Assembly: GCA_003427395.1 (NCBI GenBank) | Contig: BFEA01000943.1 | Coordinates: 189,362 to 226,410 of the forward strand | Reading direction: 5' to 3' | Source of the DNA: Chara braunii | Taxonomy: Eukaryota; Streptophyta; Charophyceae; Charales; Characeae | Length of the DNA stretch: 37,049 nt | In this document: piece after piece, positions 19,437-28,437 of the stretch | Layout of the letters: every line of letters starts with the position of its first letter | Position numbering within the stretch: the first letter of the stretch is position 1 | Position numbers and translations under genes: made by a program | Notes under the pieces: model-generated | What the model was told of the DNA's origin: nothing | The model's database searches: none | What the model saw: the letters and a program-made list of their open reading frames with translations, nothing else

Positions 19437-20200
19437 TACCACTCAGGATCTTCACCCTCCAGCCTTGGGGGTGGCCTGACCAAACCCTGGTTGTAGGTAC
19501 CAGGGCTAAGCTGAGTCCCACACACCCCACTCAGCCCTGATCGAAGGATATTTGTGCGAGCCTTGTCGCCCAGGTACTTCAGGTGCTAGGTACAAACGTT
19601 TCACTACAAGCCCCATAGGTGGACCTATTTTACATTCCTATCGTTGTGTACACAGCTGTTGTTGCTGCTGCTTTTTTTTTTTTTTTTTTTTTTTTTAACT
19701 GTTGTTTGTTGTTAGGTTGTTCGCTGTGCACACTGTAGTCATTACTACATGTTTTTTTTTTTTTGTTGATAGTGAACCGAACATAGCAGGCAGGCAACCC
19801 AACCAATCCTGTAGAGAGCCCCACGGACACAAGAGCCCTACCAGCACCGGCCATAGACTGTACTAAGTCTCACTCTCATCAACTGTTCCTCGTTCCATGG
19901 GCGGTCTGTAGGGTGGACGGTGTGTAGGTCTCTTGGTCCTGCCTCCCACTAGGTAAGTGAGTCTGGACACACGACCTCATCCATGCAATCTTCTATCGAA
20001 CCTTCTGTGATACTGTGGAAACTGAACGATTTGTACACAATATCGGAGTGGACGGCAAATGAACAATCATCCTCAAGTACGCAAGCCCGCAGAGAACCAC
20101 TAGAAACAAGAGCATCAGGCAAACATCCCACACCCCAAACCCAACATACAACAACCATGGACTCACCCCTGGGTGGTGCACAAGCAGTGTCAAGGCTGCG
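19437..20200. other. No gene; poly(T) tracts
   Basis: T tracts at about 19671-19696 and 19751-19764 lie in otherwise mixed sequence. Short open frames on both strands at 19949-20235 overlap and look accidental. Confidence 0.4.
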
Positions 20201-20262
20201 GAGTTTTGAACCCACAACCTCATACCACAATGCACATTTCTTTTTTTTTTTTTTCTATTTTT
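20201..20262 (-). repeat. Inverted copy of the 15.3-kb tRNA-like segment
   Basis: The minus strand reads GCATTGTGGTATGAGGTTGT then GGGTTCAAAACTCCGCAG, nearly identical to 15310-15350. It adjoins a T tract (20240-20262 on +). The shared part contains the B-box-like GGTTCAAAACTC. Confidence 0.6.
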
Positions 20263-20860
20263 TTGGATCAGATATTAAACTGATCAGAGCTACATCAGCT
20301 GGACTACCGACTGCAAGTTGGGGCATGCATGCTGCACTTGCATTGCGCTGCATGCGTTAGGTCATGGAGGGCAATGAAGATCCCATTGCGAGGCAAAACG
20401 CAGACGATAAGTGTGGTATACCCTAAATCGCAAGGAGGTGGGTGGGTGGGTTTTGCGGGGTGGCCCCTGGCGCACGGGTGGTAGGGTATTTCTGCAGGTT
20501 TGCGGAATCGCCATCAGGGTGGGAGTTGGTGCTTTTGGTAGGTGAATGTCAGTGGTGGTGCAATCTGCTCTGAATCGCGAGGAGGTGGGTGGGTTTTTGC
20601 GAGGTCTGTGCCTTCGGTTAGGGAGCCGACAACAAAGACCCCTGCCGCGCGGAAGGCAGGGTGGATATGCAGGGTCTGGCTTTAACTGACGATAGAAGAT
20701 TTTGATTTTGCTCTGTATACGTGGTTGGCGTTGCGTAGAACCAGCTCTGTTAGTTTTGTGTTAGTTTTGTGTGCTCTTCTTGTCGTACAGCCCCGGAATG
20801 CACTTGTCCGGTCCGGGAGTGCTTTGATCATTCCGACCGGGCTGCCCCCCTTTTTCTTGT
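20263..20860. other. Non-coding GT/G-rich sequence with internal duplication
   Basis: AATCGCAAGGAGGTGGGTGG (about 20427) and AATCGCGAGGAGGTGGGTGG (about 20574) are copies of one repeat, also present inverted near 18.33 kb. No gene is recognised. Confidence 0.4.
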
Positions 20861-20862
20861 AA

Positions 20863-20960
20863 CGGACGCTGGCCCAGTTTTCCGGCAGATTGCAGCCTTG
20901 GGCACTGGGCCCATTTTATATGGGGGGAAAATAAAAAAAAAAACAAAAAAAAACAGGGCA
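20863..20960 (+). mobile_element. LINE-tail relative, copy D
   Basis: ACGGACGCTGGCCCAGTTTT opens with the same head hairpin, followed by CCGGCAG and a different short body, then an A-rich tail (20927-20954). It is probably another subfamily of the same 3' end. Confidence 0.45.
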
Positions 20961-21097
20961 ACTGGAACAAGCATAAATATAAAAGAGCAGAAAGTGCTCT
21001 CCTCCTCCAGATCGCTCTCCTCCACCAGATCTCAAGAATACGAAATAATAGTAAGTCCAGGGTGTTGTAGAGGCCAAGGACCAGACCCGTGGTGATT

Positions 21098-21213
21098 GCT
21101 ACCGTCTTCCCCCGAACATAACACACACTAAAAATGAATGTATACGAGTCATATTTCAGGCCAGATACAGCCAAAATGAGGGTGCGTTGTGTTCGGGGGA
21201 AGACCGTAGTAGC
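21098..21213. mobile_element. 116-bp foldback MITE, copy 1
   Basis: The element is almost entirely inverted repeat: GCTACCGTCTTCCCCCGAAC at the left and its complement GTTCGGGGGAAGACCGTAGT at the right. Pairing continues inward with mismatches to about 48 bp per arm and a short centre. It has no ORF. Confidence 0.75.
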
Positions 21214-21401
21214 GGCAGCCACTGCATGCAGGGATATCTTCGTTGAATTGAAGAGACCGGCCAAGGTCCAGAAGGATTTGAATTCAGGTCTGTATTTCAA
21301 CTGCTCAACGGCTCGTGGGTGTGCCAACCGATCTAAGCTCCTCGGTAAAATGATCCTGAAGGCATCCATGGCTCACAAATTCACCATGCAGGGATAAGAC
21401 A

Positions 21402-22378
21402 NNNNNNNNNNNNNNNNNNNNNNNNNNNNNNNNNNNNNNNNNNNNNNNNNNNNNNNNNNNNNNNNNNNNNNNNNNNNNNNNNNNNNNNNNNNNNNNNNNN
21501 NNNNNNNNNNNNNNNNNNNNNNNNNNNNNNNNNNNNNNNNNNNNNNNNNNNNNNNNNNNNNNNNNNNNNNNNNNNNNNNNNNNNNNNNNNNNNNNNNNNN
21601 NNNNNNNNNNNNNNNNNNNNNNNNNNNNNNNNNNNNNNNNNNNNNNNNNNNNNNNNNNNNNNNNNNNNNNNNNNNNNNNNNNNNNNNNNNNNNNNNNNNN
21701 NNNNNNNNNNNNNNNNNNNNNNNNNNNNNNNNNNNNNNNNNNNNNNNNNNNNNNNNNNNNNNNNNNNNNNNNNNNNNNNNNNNNNNNNNNNNNNNNNNNN
21801 NNNNNNNNNNNNNNNNNNNNNNNNNNNNNNNNNNNNNNNNNNNNNNNNNNNNNNNNNNNNNNNNNNNNNNNNNNNNNNNNNNNNNNNNNNNNNNNNNNNN
21901 NNNNNNNNNNNNNNNNNNNNNNNNNNNNNNNNNNNNNNNNNNNNNNNNNNNNNNNNNNNNNNNNNNNNNNNNNNNNNNNNNNNNNNNNNNNNNNNNNNNN
22001 NNNNNNNNNNNNNNNNNNNNNNNNNNNNNNNNNNNNNNNNNNNNNNNNNNNNNNNNNNNNNNNNNNNNNNNNNNNNNNNNNNNNNNNNNNNNNNNNNNNN
22101 NNNNNNNNNNNNNNNNNNNNNNNNNNNNNNNNNNNNNNNNNNNNNNNNNNNNNNNNNNNNNNNNNNNNNNNNNNNNNNNNNNNNNNNNNNNNNNNNNNNN
22201 NNNNNNNNNNNNNNNNNNNNNNNNNNNNNNNNNNNNNNNNNNNNNNNNNNNNNNNNNNNNNNNNNNNNNNNNNNNNNNNNNNNNNNNNNNNNNNNNNNNN
22301 NNNNNNNNNNNNNNNNNNNNNNNNNNNNNNNNNNNNNNNNNNNNNNNNNNNNNNNNNNNNNNNNNNNNNNNNNNNNNN
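21402..22378. other. Assembly gap (977 N)
   Basis: A run of N. The 355-codon open frame across it is an artefact of the Ns. Confidence 1.
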
Positions 22379-22562
22379 GGCGCAGTCAAGGTTTTCAGTT
22401 TTAAATGCGTTTCAGTCACAGTTTCGTGGATTTTGCTCAAAAGCGAGGAAAATCGTGAGAATATCCAACCCAGCTTTCGGGTTAGGTGGGGATGTGTTGT
22501 ATTCGAGGTCTGCTTGAAGTGGATTTAGAACTGAAAACGTGACTGCGCCGTAGTTACCCCCT
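22379..22562. mobile_element. Inverted-repeat element cut by the gap
   Basis: The left arm GGCGCAGTCAAGGTTTTCAG (22379-22408) pairs with the right arm ending GTGACTGCGCC (22521-22549), about 29 bp with three mismatches and one indel. The right side continues GTAGTTACCCCC, so the element's left terminus probably lies in the Ns. A tract of A with one G follows (22565-22597). Confidence 0.55.
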
Positions 22563-22906
22563 TTAAAAAAAAAAAAAGAAAAAAAAAAAAAAAAAAGGGG
22601 CTTCCCGGCTAGGGGGGATGATATGGGCATTTCATTCCTTCCACCTTTGAACTCACAATGCTGAAAGTTTGAAACACCCAAGCTCAATTCAAATGAGACC
22701 AGTGCTCATTCTGCGTAATAACTAATGTGCGCTGACTTGCAGTCAGGTGGGCTAAACTGCTAGCTCGACACAATGGACATCTCTTTTTCTTTTCTTTTCT
22801 ATTTTTCCGTCCCCCCTTCCCCATTGCNAATAAANGGGGACTCCAACTGCAATTCCTTTATATCAACCCCGGAAGGGTCCGCAAACTGCCACTCTCNTTN
22901 GTGGAT

Positions 22907-23022
22907 CCTACCTTCTTCCGCCNAATACAACGTACGGTCATTATAGCTGTATCTAGACTGAAAGATGGCTCAAATACAGTTATAATGAGCGTACGTTGTA
23001 TTCTTCAGGGGAAGACTATAGG
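22907..23022. mobile_element. 116-bp foldback MITE, copy 2
   Basis: It has the same length as copy 1. The arms at 22924-22952 and 22974-23002 pair over 29 bp with two mismatches (AATACAACGTACG... against ...CGTACGTTGTATT), plus outer arms CCTACCTTCTTCC / GGGAAGACTATAGG. The centre is about 21 bases. One N is present in the left arm. Confidence 0.8.
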
Positions 23023-23090
23023 CAGGGGCCAGAAGTCAGCTTGGCCTACTGGCTCATCAAAGTCCACGGCACCTGGCAGGCCCAACCCAT

Positions 23091-23220
23091 CCTACGGTCT
23101 TCACCCGAATAGAACGCCTGTACATTATTGCTGCTCCAAGACGTAAATTTTCCCCTAATATAGCAAAGTCCACTGCTCATAACGACCGGGCGCTCTATTC
23201 GGGTCCCCGGAAGACGGTAG
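23091..23220. mobile_element. Foldback MITE, copy 3
   Basis: CCTACGGTCTTCACCCGAAT at the left and ATTCGGGTCCCCGGAAGACG at the right share the family termini. At 130 bp the copy is slightly longer and its inner pairing is weaker. Confidence 0.7.
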
Positions 23221-23275
23221 TTTGGCAAATCAGGGTTGGTTGCATAATAGACTCAAAAAGCAAAGTGGACTCGGG

Positions 23276-23446
23276 AAGAGCGGTGGCCGAGCGCCGTAGA
23301 TAAAATGGATCAGCGGCCAAATGGAGAACCTGTTTTGAACCTCTCCGGAAATTTAGGCCTACCACCAGTACATGGTCCCAGGCAAATGGAGAACCTGTTT
23401 TAAGCCCCTCCGAAAATTTAGGAGGCCGAGCGCCGTAGGTGATGGT
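23276..23446. repeat. Duplicated ~75-bp block
   Basis: CAAATGGAGAACCTGTTTT and the following AAATTTAGG block occur at about 23313 and 23384, and GGCCGAGCGCCGTAG occurs at about 23286 and 23424. Between them sits an isolated ACCACCAGTACATGG that resembles a lone MITE end. Confidence 0.7.
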
Positions 23447-23454
23447 GGCTTAAA

Positions 23455-23609
23455 CCACCAGTACTTTCTGAAGTCGTGCTTACACACAAGCCATGATTTC
23501 AAGAAGCGTACGGACCACTGCAGGAGGGCCCAAATTCATCCGAGTAGAAACGTTGCTACTCTTTTCTTTTTTTTTTTCTACGGCCGATAGCCAAGCCAAG
23601 TACTGGTGG
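23455..23609 (+). mobile_element. TTAA-type MITE, copy 4
   Basis: CCACCAGTACTTTCTGAAG to AAGTACTGGTGG, with CTTAAA before and TTAAAA after. It is the same family as 13.4 kb, with a T-tract expansion at about 23566-23577. Confidence 0.8.
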
Positions 23610-23649
23610 TTAAAACCGCCAGTACACTGCCCCGGCCTTGGAGAAAAGA

Positions 23650-24160
23650 ACTCGCCGCCTACTCCCAGAAGTTTGGGGTTGCAAGATGTCCTGCTGGTTT
23701 ATGTCGTGCATGCGTTTTCCCACATGCACGGACGTGGAAGATAGAGAATGCCGGCTCCATCCTCTCGGTCACAGCCGTTCGCAACATCGCCACCATTTGG
23801 CTTAGCCGCGCGTCACTCGCTTCGATAGTGCTGAACCACTCGGCAGCTCCTGTCTGCAGCTCACCATTACTCGCCATCTCCATCCACCCTTCCCTCCTCG
23901 TCGTTTTCTACGCCGCTGTTGATGTCTGGTATGTCGCCGAGTACTCCTTTCGTTTGTCGTGCCGGCTTCACTGCATCGCTCGCTTGCCACGTGGCGGTAC
24001 CACTCCGGATGATGTCTCCGGGGACGGCGATGCTCAAGTCCCATGGTGTTCGGAAGCTGAGGTGCCTTCCCCTTCCCCTGCCTTCCGCGTGTCCTGGCGG
24101 ACGGGCCTTGCCGTCCCCGGGTCGCTAGGCGCTAGCGCGTTTACCAACACTGCCTAGCAC
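23650..24160 (-). other. GC-rich unassigned ORF-bearing segment
   Basis: Base composition is clearly richer in G+C than the flanks. The minus strand reads MASNGELQTGAAEWFSTIEA then SDARLSQMVAMLRTAVTERM (about 23880-23760), which would be a helical N-terminus like that of retroelement gag proteins. The longest + frame (183 codons, 23606-24157) shows no family. Which strand is real is uncertain. Confidence 0.3.
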
Positions 24161-24223
24161 TTGTAAGAGATGTTTGCTCAAATTTTCAGTTTGAAATTGT
24201 CTGCAGATTCATCCAGGGCTGTG

Positions 24224-24400
24224 GGCCCTTTTTTTTTTTTTTTTTTTAATGGGAACAGCTCCAATCTATTCGTGGGGAGCAGCACGTCCCGGGGACCGGG
24301 CCCAGCGTCCCATATAGAAATTTACATAGAATCGAAAATTGAAATACCGGGGTCATTACCCGACTTTGATAAGTGTAGACAAGAATTTCACTTTATCGCC
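24224..24400 (-). mobile_element. LINE 3' tail, copy E
   Basis: On the minus strand: TATGGGACGCTGGGCCCGGT, then GTGCTGCTCCCCACGAATAG, a shortened 3' part and an A tail (the T run at 24231-24247 on +). Similarity to the upstream UTR block (GGGTAATGACCCCGG against GGGTAATCAATGCCGG) extends to about 24360. Confidence 0.7.
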
Positions 24401-25690
24401 AAACTCTATCTTCGAGGATATTCTCAAATTAATACAAATATCATGTACCAAGTTACAAATCTGTTTGGCCAAACAATAAGGTCCATTCACACCGAGAATC
24501 CAATCTTTCTCATATCGAACATAATAGACTCGGACTTGTTCAATTATATACACTCAGACTTGTTCAATTATGAAATCACTACAAAAGTACGATAATTCTG
24601 TTTTACGTGCTTGAATGAAAGTCTGTATTTTTTTTTGAGAAGCTTTGCATGCCTCATTCAATTGAATGTCTAATTCAGGCAGAATAATTTGACTGAACGT
24701 TTTGGCATCTTGTTTGATGAAAAATGCTATTGAGTCCAAAAACTTTTGATCTTGAATTCGTGATAACAAGGTGCAACAACAATAATAACAACAACAACTA
24801 CAAATTGACGCTGTCTGTGGGGCAGGCCGCAAACATCAACAATAACAACTACACTGTGCGCGACGATGGAATGGGACGAGGGATCCTGAGATTGTGCGCG
24901 CTTAGGAGGGTTAACGATTACAACAACAACAATGACGACGACAATACAGCTGGTGGCAACAAAAATAACAACAACAAAGGTGACGGAGTCGACACTGGCG
25001 GAGTGGTAAATGGGATTGGGCAGTTTCTTTTCCCTCTCCCCTGCCCTCCCCTCTTGTTTTCCTTCCTGTGTTCTTTGCTGATTGCTCGGGGGCAGGGGCG
25101 AGAGGGTTGGATGAATCGAATGCTGTGTAAACAGGAAGATTGTGTGGGGGCGCAGGGAGAGGGATGGTGGCGCGTAGGGGTGGGATAGTGAGGGCTGGAT
25201 AACTGGGTCGCATGGTGCTGTGGGACCGTCCTCGGGGCTGCTGTGCGAATGATTGGTGCCCCGCCACGTGGGGATTGTCTTCTCATTCTCTTCATTTCTT
25301 CCTGCTTGAGCATGCCTCTTAACAGGCTGTCCGGGGGGAACATAATTTTTGCTATAAACATAAAACTTTTGCCACCTGGCAGTGCAAGAGGTGCAGTGGT
25401 GCTATGCATTAGGGCAGCCTATGTGTTTTGCTAGTGTTCTGCTACGTGGGTGTTGTTTTTCTACGAATTGTGGCAATGGCGCCTCCCCGTTTGAGTGCTT
25501 TTGTAGATCATCAGGATTGTGGGGGGCGTATTGGAGCGGGTAACTTTACATAAGAAAGTCTAATGGTGGAATTGCACCTGGTTCAACGACTCGTTTCAAT
25601 TAACTTTTTATCACCCTATTCTGATTGCCTCTTCCCCTCATGGTGCTGCCAGATATATTTTTAGATTATGCTGAGGGTTTCTGAGTAGGG
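24401..25690. other. Unassigned; AAC-rich microsatellites
   Basis: Minus-strand frames 24356-24553 and 24554-24832 are AT-rich and helical (EACKASQKKIQTFIQARKTE) but unrecognised. A 22-bp tandem (GACTTGTTCAATTAT) lies at 24534-24571. Imperfect (AAC)n/(ACA)n tracts occupy about 24770-24800 and 24918-24980. No gene is recognised from 25000 to 25690. Confidence 0.35.
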
Positions 25691-25699
25691 ATATGACTT

Positions 25700-25967
25700 C
25701 AGAATGTGATGGGCAGTTAATCCCCTCAGATGAAGGCAATCAATGCTGCTCATTAGGCTAAAAGGTGCGTGCCTCCGTGTCGGTTCATTACCACGCAGGC
25801 TTATAGTGCGAGGGACACGTGGCATGTTTATATGATCTATGGTTGTTTACAGGGACGCTGGACCCGCTTTCCAGCAGGTGTTGCTCCCCACCAATAGATG
25901 GAGCCTCCCCGAGCATGCTAGCGGTGTCTGCTCTTATCAGCACCCCTAGCATTTACTCGGGTTGTTT

Positions 25968-25998
<31 letters not shown>
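25700..25998 (+). mobile_element. LINE 3' end, copy F
   Basis: This is the best-preserved tail. An upstream UTR block (TTAATCCCCTCAGATGAAGG, CAATCAATGCTG) precedes the head hairpin GCTGGACCCGCTTTCCAGC at 25858. The terminal hairpin spans 25908-25961: CCCGAGCATGCTAGCGGTG pairs with CACCCCTAGCATTTACTCGGG around TCTGCTCTTATCAG. An A tail of about 30 bases begins at 25969. Confidence 0.85.
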
Positions 25999-26002
<4 letters not shown>

Positions 26003-26092
26003 AATCCATAACCACCCCTCCAGCATCTCCCCCCCCCTCCTCTCTATTTCTACTACCTATACATCTCGGTGCCGACCTGTTTGGAGTCTGTC

Positions 26093-26206
26093 GGAGCCAT
26101 CTTCTATGGGCGTCCTATTAGTGGGGGATGCTCTTATCACCTCCACTAATAGGCCTCATTTGGATGTTAAAAAAAAAAAACAAAAAAAACAAAACAAAAA
26201 ACACAA
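26093..26206 (+). mobile_element. LINE 3' tail, copy G, with 11-bp target-site duplication
   Basis: TGGAGTCTGTC is present on both sides (26082-26092 and 26207-26217). The insert starts within the tail (GGAGCC) and has a terminal hairpin CCTATTAGTGG/CCACTAATAGG (26114-26124 with 26143-26153). The tail is A-rich with C interruptions. Confidence 0.85.
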
Positions 26207-26238
26207 TGGAGTCTGTCCTTCTCTGCACTGCACCATCC

Positions 26239-26322
26239 CTTCAGGTACATCAAGCCCCCAATTCTGCTCGGGGGTTATAGGATAGCGCAACTTGTCAGCC
26301 CCTCAGGTACATCAAGCCCCTT
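26239..26322 (+). repeat. Short direct repeat
   Basis: CTTCAGGTACATCAAGCCCC (about 26240) recurs as CCTCAGGTACATCAAGCCCC (about 26301), a roughly 60-bp tandem arrangement. Confidence 0.7.
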
Positions 26323-26389
26323 CTTTTTGGGGTAACTTGAGTAGAGTCGCAAAGACGACTTATAATGTCTTTCCTTTTTTTCCTCCTCC

Positions 26390-26545
26390 TTTTTTTTTTA
26401 AGACTCAGCAGAACCTATCAAGCCCTCGATTCCAGTTTTGTCAACATCGCGCAGGCAGAGGAGAGTGCCCTGAGTGGGCCTCGAACCCAGCACCTATGAG
26501 ATGCAAACCAGGCATGCAACTTCGTCGCTGTGCAGGGGCCATGCT
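26390..26545 (-). mobile_element. tRNA-derived SINE candidate
   Basis: On the minus strand, GCACAGCGACGAAGTTGCAT (A-box region, about 26535) is followed by GCATCTCATAGGTGCTGGGT and TCGAGGCCC, giving a B box GGTTCGAG at about 26482. About 75 bases of body end in an A run (T at 26390-26399 on +). A- and B-box spacing and the 3' A run are the hallmarks of a SINE. No target-site duplication was found. Confidence 0.55.
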
Positions 26546-26646
26546 CATCTTTTCTGGACCGTTCAAATTTTTATTTTTATTTTTTATTTTTTTTTTCAAT
26601 CTCTTTGTGCTCCTCAAGAGCGCTTCAATGTTTCAACAATTTTTGG

Positions 26647-26663
26647 AAAAAAAAAAAAAAAAA
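26647..26663 (+). mobile_element. Tail-only (A)17 insertion with imperfect target-site duplication
   Basis: GTTTCAACAATTTTTG (26630-26645) and GTTTCAACATTTTGC (26664-26678) flank a pure A17 tract. The flanks differ by one indel, so this is the least certain of the three such insertions. Confidence 0.55.
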
Positions 26664-26762
26664 GTTTCAACATTTTGCAGTAATATCCTCGAAATTTATT
26701 GGTGAAACAAAGTCACGTTTTCACGTTCCAAGTTTTAACGTATTTCCTGGATGACGCATGAA

Positions 26763-26764
<2 letters not shown>

Positions 26765-26830
<66 letters not shown>
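26765..26830 (-). mobile_element. Tail-only (T)66 insertion with 12-bp target-site duplication
   Basis: Sixty-six uninterrupted T lie between two perfect copies of GACGCATGAACC (26753-26764 and 26831-26842). No body sequence is present. The likeliest reading is reverse transcription of a poly(A) tail that stopped before the body. Confidence 0.85.
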
Positions 26831-26831
<1 letters not shown>

Positions 26832-27204
26832 ACGCATGAACCTCACGAGCAAGTTCTTGTACACCATCTGCATGCCATAAGATTCTCATTTTATTATGAT
26901 TTAATTATTATAAAACCGGACTGGTAACCCCCAGAATATAATAAAGGGGTTTTATCTCGCTGTCTAAAAAACAAACTCAATTTTGCTTTGATGAAATGCC
27001 TCGACGGGTCTTGCGGCTCTTGCCTTGTTTTCTTCAGTCCATCTGACACTGACAAAGAGCACCTGTATGTCTACATAGGAAGCTTTATGACCTTTGCTGT
27101 GGCGTGTTTTCCAATCGAGGCATCAAACAGAGGCCTTCAAACAGTCCGTGCGATTTGTGTCGGACATACATATGTCCTATTTCGCACAAGAAGAAGTGCT
27201 ACTC

Positions 27205-27230
27205 AAAAAAAGAAAAAAAAGAAAAAAAAA
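27205..27230 (+). mobile_element. Tail-only A-rich insertion with 16-bp target-site duplication
   Basis: Twenty-six bases, A with two G, between two perfect copies of AGAAGAAGTGCTACTC (27189-27204 and 27231-27246). Confidence 0.8.
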
Positions 27231-27627
27231 AGAAGAAGTGCTACTCTCTCCATATACTTTACAACTGGTGGCGCACCAGTTGGGCCATTTACTTCTTCTT
27301 TTTTTTTTTTTAATGGAATCTTTGCATTGAGCTAGCGAAGAGGATTCTTTTCTTTCTTTTCTTTTTCCTTTTATCTTTTAAAAACTAAGCTTATTCTTCT
27401 ATCAATTTCACCATTCACTATCTACCTACCACTCCTCCTAAGCCTATACAGGGGGGCCCTGCAAGCATAGCTGCCCCCCGCCCTGATGGTCAGGGAGTAC
27501 GGTGGGGCCACAGGTGGGGGGGGGTGGCTAACGCAGAGACCGAGCATTTTGCCAGTAGCTGCGCCACCCATCTACTTCCCCCAGCCCCCATCGAGTAGCC
27601 GCAGTGGCTATGGCCAACACTCTTCCT

Positions 27628-27767
27628 GCAAGCCTTGACGGTTTATAAGCCTTAGGGGTGGGACCTACCCCCCAGGGGTCTGGAGAAACCGCGACCACGT
27701 TAACCTGGAAGGTTTACAGGGGAAGGGAGGGCTGCTGTGTTGGAGGGCGGTAGTCTTCTTAGTTCCC
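27628..27767 (+). repeat. GC-rich dispersed repeat, copy 1
   Basis: GCAAGCCTTGACGGTTTATA ... CCCAGGGGTCTGGAGAAACC ... GGAGGGCGGTAGTCTTCTTA, about 140 bp, present again at 28026-28160. It has no coding frame. Confidence 0.85.
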
Positions 27768-27784
27768 ATCCCCTTTTAAGCCCC

Positions 27785-27852
27785 TGCGTTGGTGTGTGGG
27801 AGTAGATGGGTAGCTGCGCCTCTCATCTACTCCCACACACCCCACACAACGC
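27785..27852. repeat. Long palindrome
   Basis: The left arm GGTGTGTGGGAGTAGATG (27791-27808) and right arm CATCTACTCCCACACACC (27824-27841) are perfect complements over 18 bp. Outer TGCGTTG/CAACGCA extends the pairing past an 8-base bulge. The apex TAGCTGCGCC recurs outside the palindrome at about 27556 (GTAGCTGCGCCACCCATCTA). Confidence 0.85.
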
Positions 27853-28025
27853 AAAGAGGATTCCATCAAGCGCCTGAATGTGAATGGGTAGAGATGCAGA
27901 TATTTAAACCAGATCAATCACGATTTTCTGCATTTCCCCACAGACACGTCCAGATTCAGGTGTTAAATCCAATCCTTCAGGCTAGTACGACCTCGGCCCA
28001 GAGGTCCCGGAGATATTGCAACCAT

Positions 28026-28160
28026 GCAAGCCTTGAAGGTTTATTAGGGGGGGGCACCTAATCCCCAGGGGTCTGGAGAAACTGCGACCACGTAAACTCG
28101 AAAGGTTTACGGGGGAAGGGAAGGCCATTGCGTTGGAGGGCGGTAGTCTTCTTAGTTCCC
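28026..28160 (+). repeat. GC-rich dispersed repeat, copy 2
   Basis: Direct copy of 27628-27767, differing by scattered substitutions. The palindrome lies between the two copies. Confidence 0.85.
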
Positions 28161-28270
28161 TGCTTTCCTTGGACTTCGTTTTAAGTTTTACGCTATCTGG
28201 TCAGGGGTTCAGTAAATCTGTCTGCTGTCGGCACAGGAGCAGTGGGCATGGTTGTCTCAGCCTTGGTGCG

Positions 28271-28437
28271 AAGAAGCGTGTGTTATAAATGATTGTTTTT
28301 TTTCTCTCCTGCCAGTGGTGGCGCGCCAGATCGGCAGCAGACTACCCCAAAAAAAAATAATAAAAAGAAGCGTGTTTTTTTTCTCTCCTGCCAGTGGTGG
28401 CGCCCCCCCCCAAAAAAAAATAATAAAAAAAAGACTG
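28271..28437 (+). repeat. Local duplication with T and A tracts
   Basis: AAGAAGCGTGT, a T run, CTCTCCTGCCAGTGGTGGCG and an A run with AATAAT occur twice (about 28271-28365 and 28367-28433). The first copy has two extra segments. Confidence 0.75.

Noticed and set aside
21373-22440. 355-codon minus-strand open frame
   Set aside because: It is open only because the gap of N contains no stops.
25962-26285. Lys-rich frames after LINE tails
   Set aside because: Poly-Lys comes from A tails; no other support.
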